In this document: piece by piece, positions 33,316 through 34,730 of the stretch
How the letters are laid out: every line of letters begins with the position of its first letter
How positions within the stretch are numbered: position 1 is the stretch's first letter
Position numbers and translations under genes: made by a program
Notes under the pieces: generated by a model
What the model saw: only the letters and a program-made list of their open reading frames with translations
Databases searched by the model: none
Told to the model about the DNA's origin: nothing
From: Methylophaga sp. OBS4
GTDB taxonomy: Bacteria > Pseudomonadota > Gammaproteobacteria > Nitrosococcales > Methylophagaceae
Length of the DNA: 34,730 nucleotides
Direction of reading: 5' to 3'
NCBI RefSeq assembly: GCF_026319305.1
Contig: NZ_JAPDMV010000028.1
Coordinates: 1 to 34,730, forward strand

Positions 33316-34534
33316 ACAATCGGATGGAGCCTACGCCACCAGCTATAAAAATCTGACTTTAACCAGTGCATTTCAACCCATTTTCAGTATTTCTCACCGG
33401 CGTCCGGTGGGTTACGAAGGCCTGCTGCGAGCTACAGATATAAACGGTCAGGCCTATTCACCGCTGGATGTACTGATGTTGCCACAGTCCAGTTTTGCCC
33501 ATCTGGCTTTGGATAGAACGTGCAGGAAATTACATCTTCGTAATTTTGCTTGTCAGCAAACCGGTAATAGCTGGTTGTTTTTGAATCTTAACTCTCAATG
33601 CCTGGTCACGGAGCGCCCTGATACCGGCTTTATGAATGGTCTTTTTGAGCTGGCCGGCATTCCGCCACGCCGGATCGTGATAGAAATTCTGGAGAGTGAA
33701 ATTGATGATCGGGATTACTTAAAACAACTGATTACACATTTCCGCAGTCTGGGCTGTTTGATTGCGATTGATGATTTTGGTGCCGGACATTCCAATTTTG
33801 ACCGGATCTGGGAACTGGAACCGGATATCGTAAAAATCGATCGCAGCCTGATCCGGCGAGCCGGCATTTCTTCTAAAATTGAGCGGATCCTGATCGGTAT
33901 TGTGTCATTGATTCATGAAGCGGGAAGTTTGGCGTTGATAGAAGGGGTGGAAACGGAAAAAGAAGCCCTGATAGCCATTGCCGCTAATGCCGATATGGTT
34001 CAGGGATATTATTTTGCTAATCCCGATCCCATAATCTGCAACAATCAGGATTTTGCTCGTGATATAGATGCCTTGCTTCATACGCAGCAACGACTCAGAA
34101 AGCTAAACACTAATGAATTGCATCAACATTTTATAAAGTTTGAGGCGCGCTACAAAGAGGCTATTGACCTGTTTCTGACAACATCGAAGTTTGAAAGCTG
34201 CGCCGATATTCTGTTTGAGGAGGAGCGGGCGGTCAGATGTTATCTGCTGGACGAAGAAGGTTACCAGCTGGCACGAAGCCTTTACTCTCCACGTTATCGG
34301 GAGCAACTTGATGAGCGTTTCACACCGCTGCTTGCCGGCGATTACGCTAACTGGTCGCATAAGCATTATCACTACCGTGCAATCAATCGCCCTGGGAAAA
34401 TACAGGTAAGCAGACCTTATTTATCTGTGGCCGGCTCCCATATGTGTATTACGGTATCGCAGGCGATAGTGCTGTATGACAAACTTTATGTATTTTGCTG
34501 TGATTTGGAATGGCAAGACGAAGAAGGCGTTTGA
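33251..34534 (+). CDS. EAL-domain cyclic di-GMP phosphodiesterase with C-terminal sensory domain
   Basis: 427 residues if ATG 33251 is used (GGAG 9 nt upstream); 33218 and 33284 are alternatives. EAL domain at about 30-275: LTSAFQPIFSISHRRPVGYEG (here EGL replaces EAL but Glu is kept), LFLNLNS, IEILESEIDD, IAIDDFGAGHSNF, VKIDRSLI, LIEGVETEKE and QGYYFANP, so the metal and catalytic residues appear complete. The C-terminal domain (about 290-427: FESCADILFEEERAVRCYLL, SLYSPRYREQLDERFTP, ANWSHKHYHYRAINRPGK) resembles the PAS/Cache-like domain of YkuI-type EAL proteins. No GGDEF. Independent of the nitrate operon because a terminator intervenes. Confidence 0.85.
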   Translation: MLNRLLMRYGYMSTVTVSGCIKQSDGAYATSYKNLTLTSAFQPIFSISHRRPVGYEGLLRATDINGQAYSPLDVLMLPQSSFAHLALDRTCRKLHLRNFACQQTGNSWLFLNLNSQCLVTERPDTGFMNGLFELAGIPPRRIVIEILESEIDDRDYLKQLITHFRSLGCLIAIDDFGAGHSNFDRIWELEPDIVKIDRSLIRRAGISSKIERILIGIVSLIHEAGSLALIEGVETEKEALIAIAANADMVQGYYFANPDPIICNNQDFARDIDALLHTQQRLRKLNTNELHQHFIKFEARYKEAIDLFLTTSKFESCADILFEEERAVRCYLLDEEGYQLARSLYSPRYREQLDERFTPLLAGDYANWSHKHYHYRAINRPGKIQVSRPYLSVAGSHMCITVSQAIVLYDKLYVFCCDLEWQDEEGV

Positions 34535-34552
34535 TCTGCCCCGATTCTGATA

Positions 34553-34667
34553 TGCACTAACACGGTGCGCGATGTGTTTTTCTGCCTTAAACTGGTGCCT
34601 GTTTTGCCTGTTTAATTTACTGAACACGAGTTAAAACAGATACTTACAAACCTGGCATGATTCCAGC
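34553..34667 (+). promoter_or_regulatory. NtrC sites and sigma-54 promoter for a gene at the right edge
   Basis: TGCACTAACACGGTGCG (34553-34569) is a near-consensus NtrC site, and a weaker one lies at 34583-34599 (TGCCTTAAACTGGTGCC). TGGCATGATTCCAGC (34653-34667) keeps GG and GC at sigma-54 spacing. The sites centre about 118 and 88 bp before the predicted start (about 34679). Confidence 0.72.
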
Positions 34668-34719
34668 AATTCGAACACGAACCAATGTTGGTAACGTGTT
34701 CTAAAGAGAGAACTGATTC

Positions 34720-34730
34720 ATGTCTAGTCA
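34720..34730 (+). CDS. Start of a gene running off the right edge
   Basis: ATG 34720 follows the Shine-Dalgarno-like AAAGAGAG and sits 41 nt after the predicted sigma-54 start. Only MSS and part of a fourth codon are visible, so the product is unknown. The promoter implies a nitrogen-regulated gene. Confidence 0.45.

Overview
The window is chromosomal DNA from a gammaproteobacterium. Evidence: gammaproteobacterial Mfd, UvrC, PgsA and BetT-type proteins, strong Shine-Dalgarno sites, tRNAs with encoded CCA, and NtrC/sigma-54 sites close to the enteric consensus. A BetT-type choline/betaine carrier fits a marine or halotolerant organism. I cannot name the genus from sequence alone. I saw no rRNA, CRISPR array, transposase or phage gene.

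Layout. 0-2.45 kb: mfd on the minus strand, cut off at a GGCGGT repeat that joins it to an unrelated coding fragment (suspected misjoin). 2.45-6.0 kb: a small inverted-repeat element, a small membrane protein, uvrC, pgsA, tRNA-Gly and tRNA-Cys. 6.0-12.6 kb: SulP transporter and universal stress protein, then an outer-membrane porin and a BCCT carrier. 12.6-15.75 kb: a two-component system flanked by two PepSY proteins whose promoters share an identical 22-bp motif. 15.75-16.8 kb: a MarR regulator and a SnoaL-like secreted protein that share a palindromic operator. 17.3-19.9 kb: a GGDEF-EAL protein on the minus strand. 20.3-33.1 kb: a complete nitrate-assimilation cluster. 33.2-34.5 kb: an EAL protein. 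34.55 kb to the end: a promoter region for a gene that lies mostly outside the window.

The main system is the nitrate cluster. It has four transcription units, each with a sigma-54 promoter (-24/-12) and NtrC-like sites about 80-140 bp upstream: (1) nirB-nirD-nasA; (2) an outer-membrane porin; (3) a 37-residue membrane peptide, a membrane-anchored NIT (nitrate/nitrite-sensing) protein and a NasT-like ANTAR antiterminator; (4) an NrtABD-type ABC nitrate importer. The two uptake units (porin and ABC importer), but not the enzyme or regulator units, have a leader RNA with two hexaloop hairpins (A at loop position 1, G at position 4) and a strong terminator just before the start codon. The second hairpin overlaps the 5' strand of the terminator. 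This is the layout expected of an ANTAR target.

Model (inference): nitrogen limitation turns on all units through NtrC/sigma-54. Nitrate or nitrite sensed by the NIT protein frees or activates the separate ANTAR protein, which then allows read-through into the uptake genes. In the classical NasR the NIT and ANTAR domains are fused, and in NasS-NasT systems the sensor is an NrtA-like protein. A split membrane NIT protein plus NasT-like protein, with a co-transcribed 37-residue membrane peptide, is the most novel candidate here. A further sigma-54/NtrC promoter at the right edge suggests that the regulon continues.
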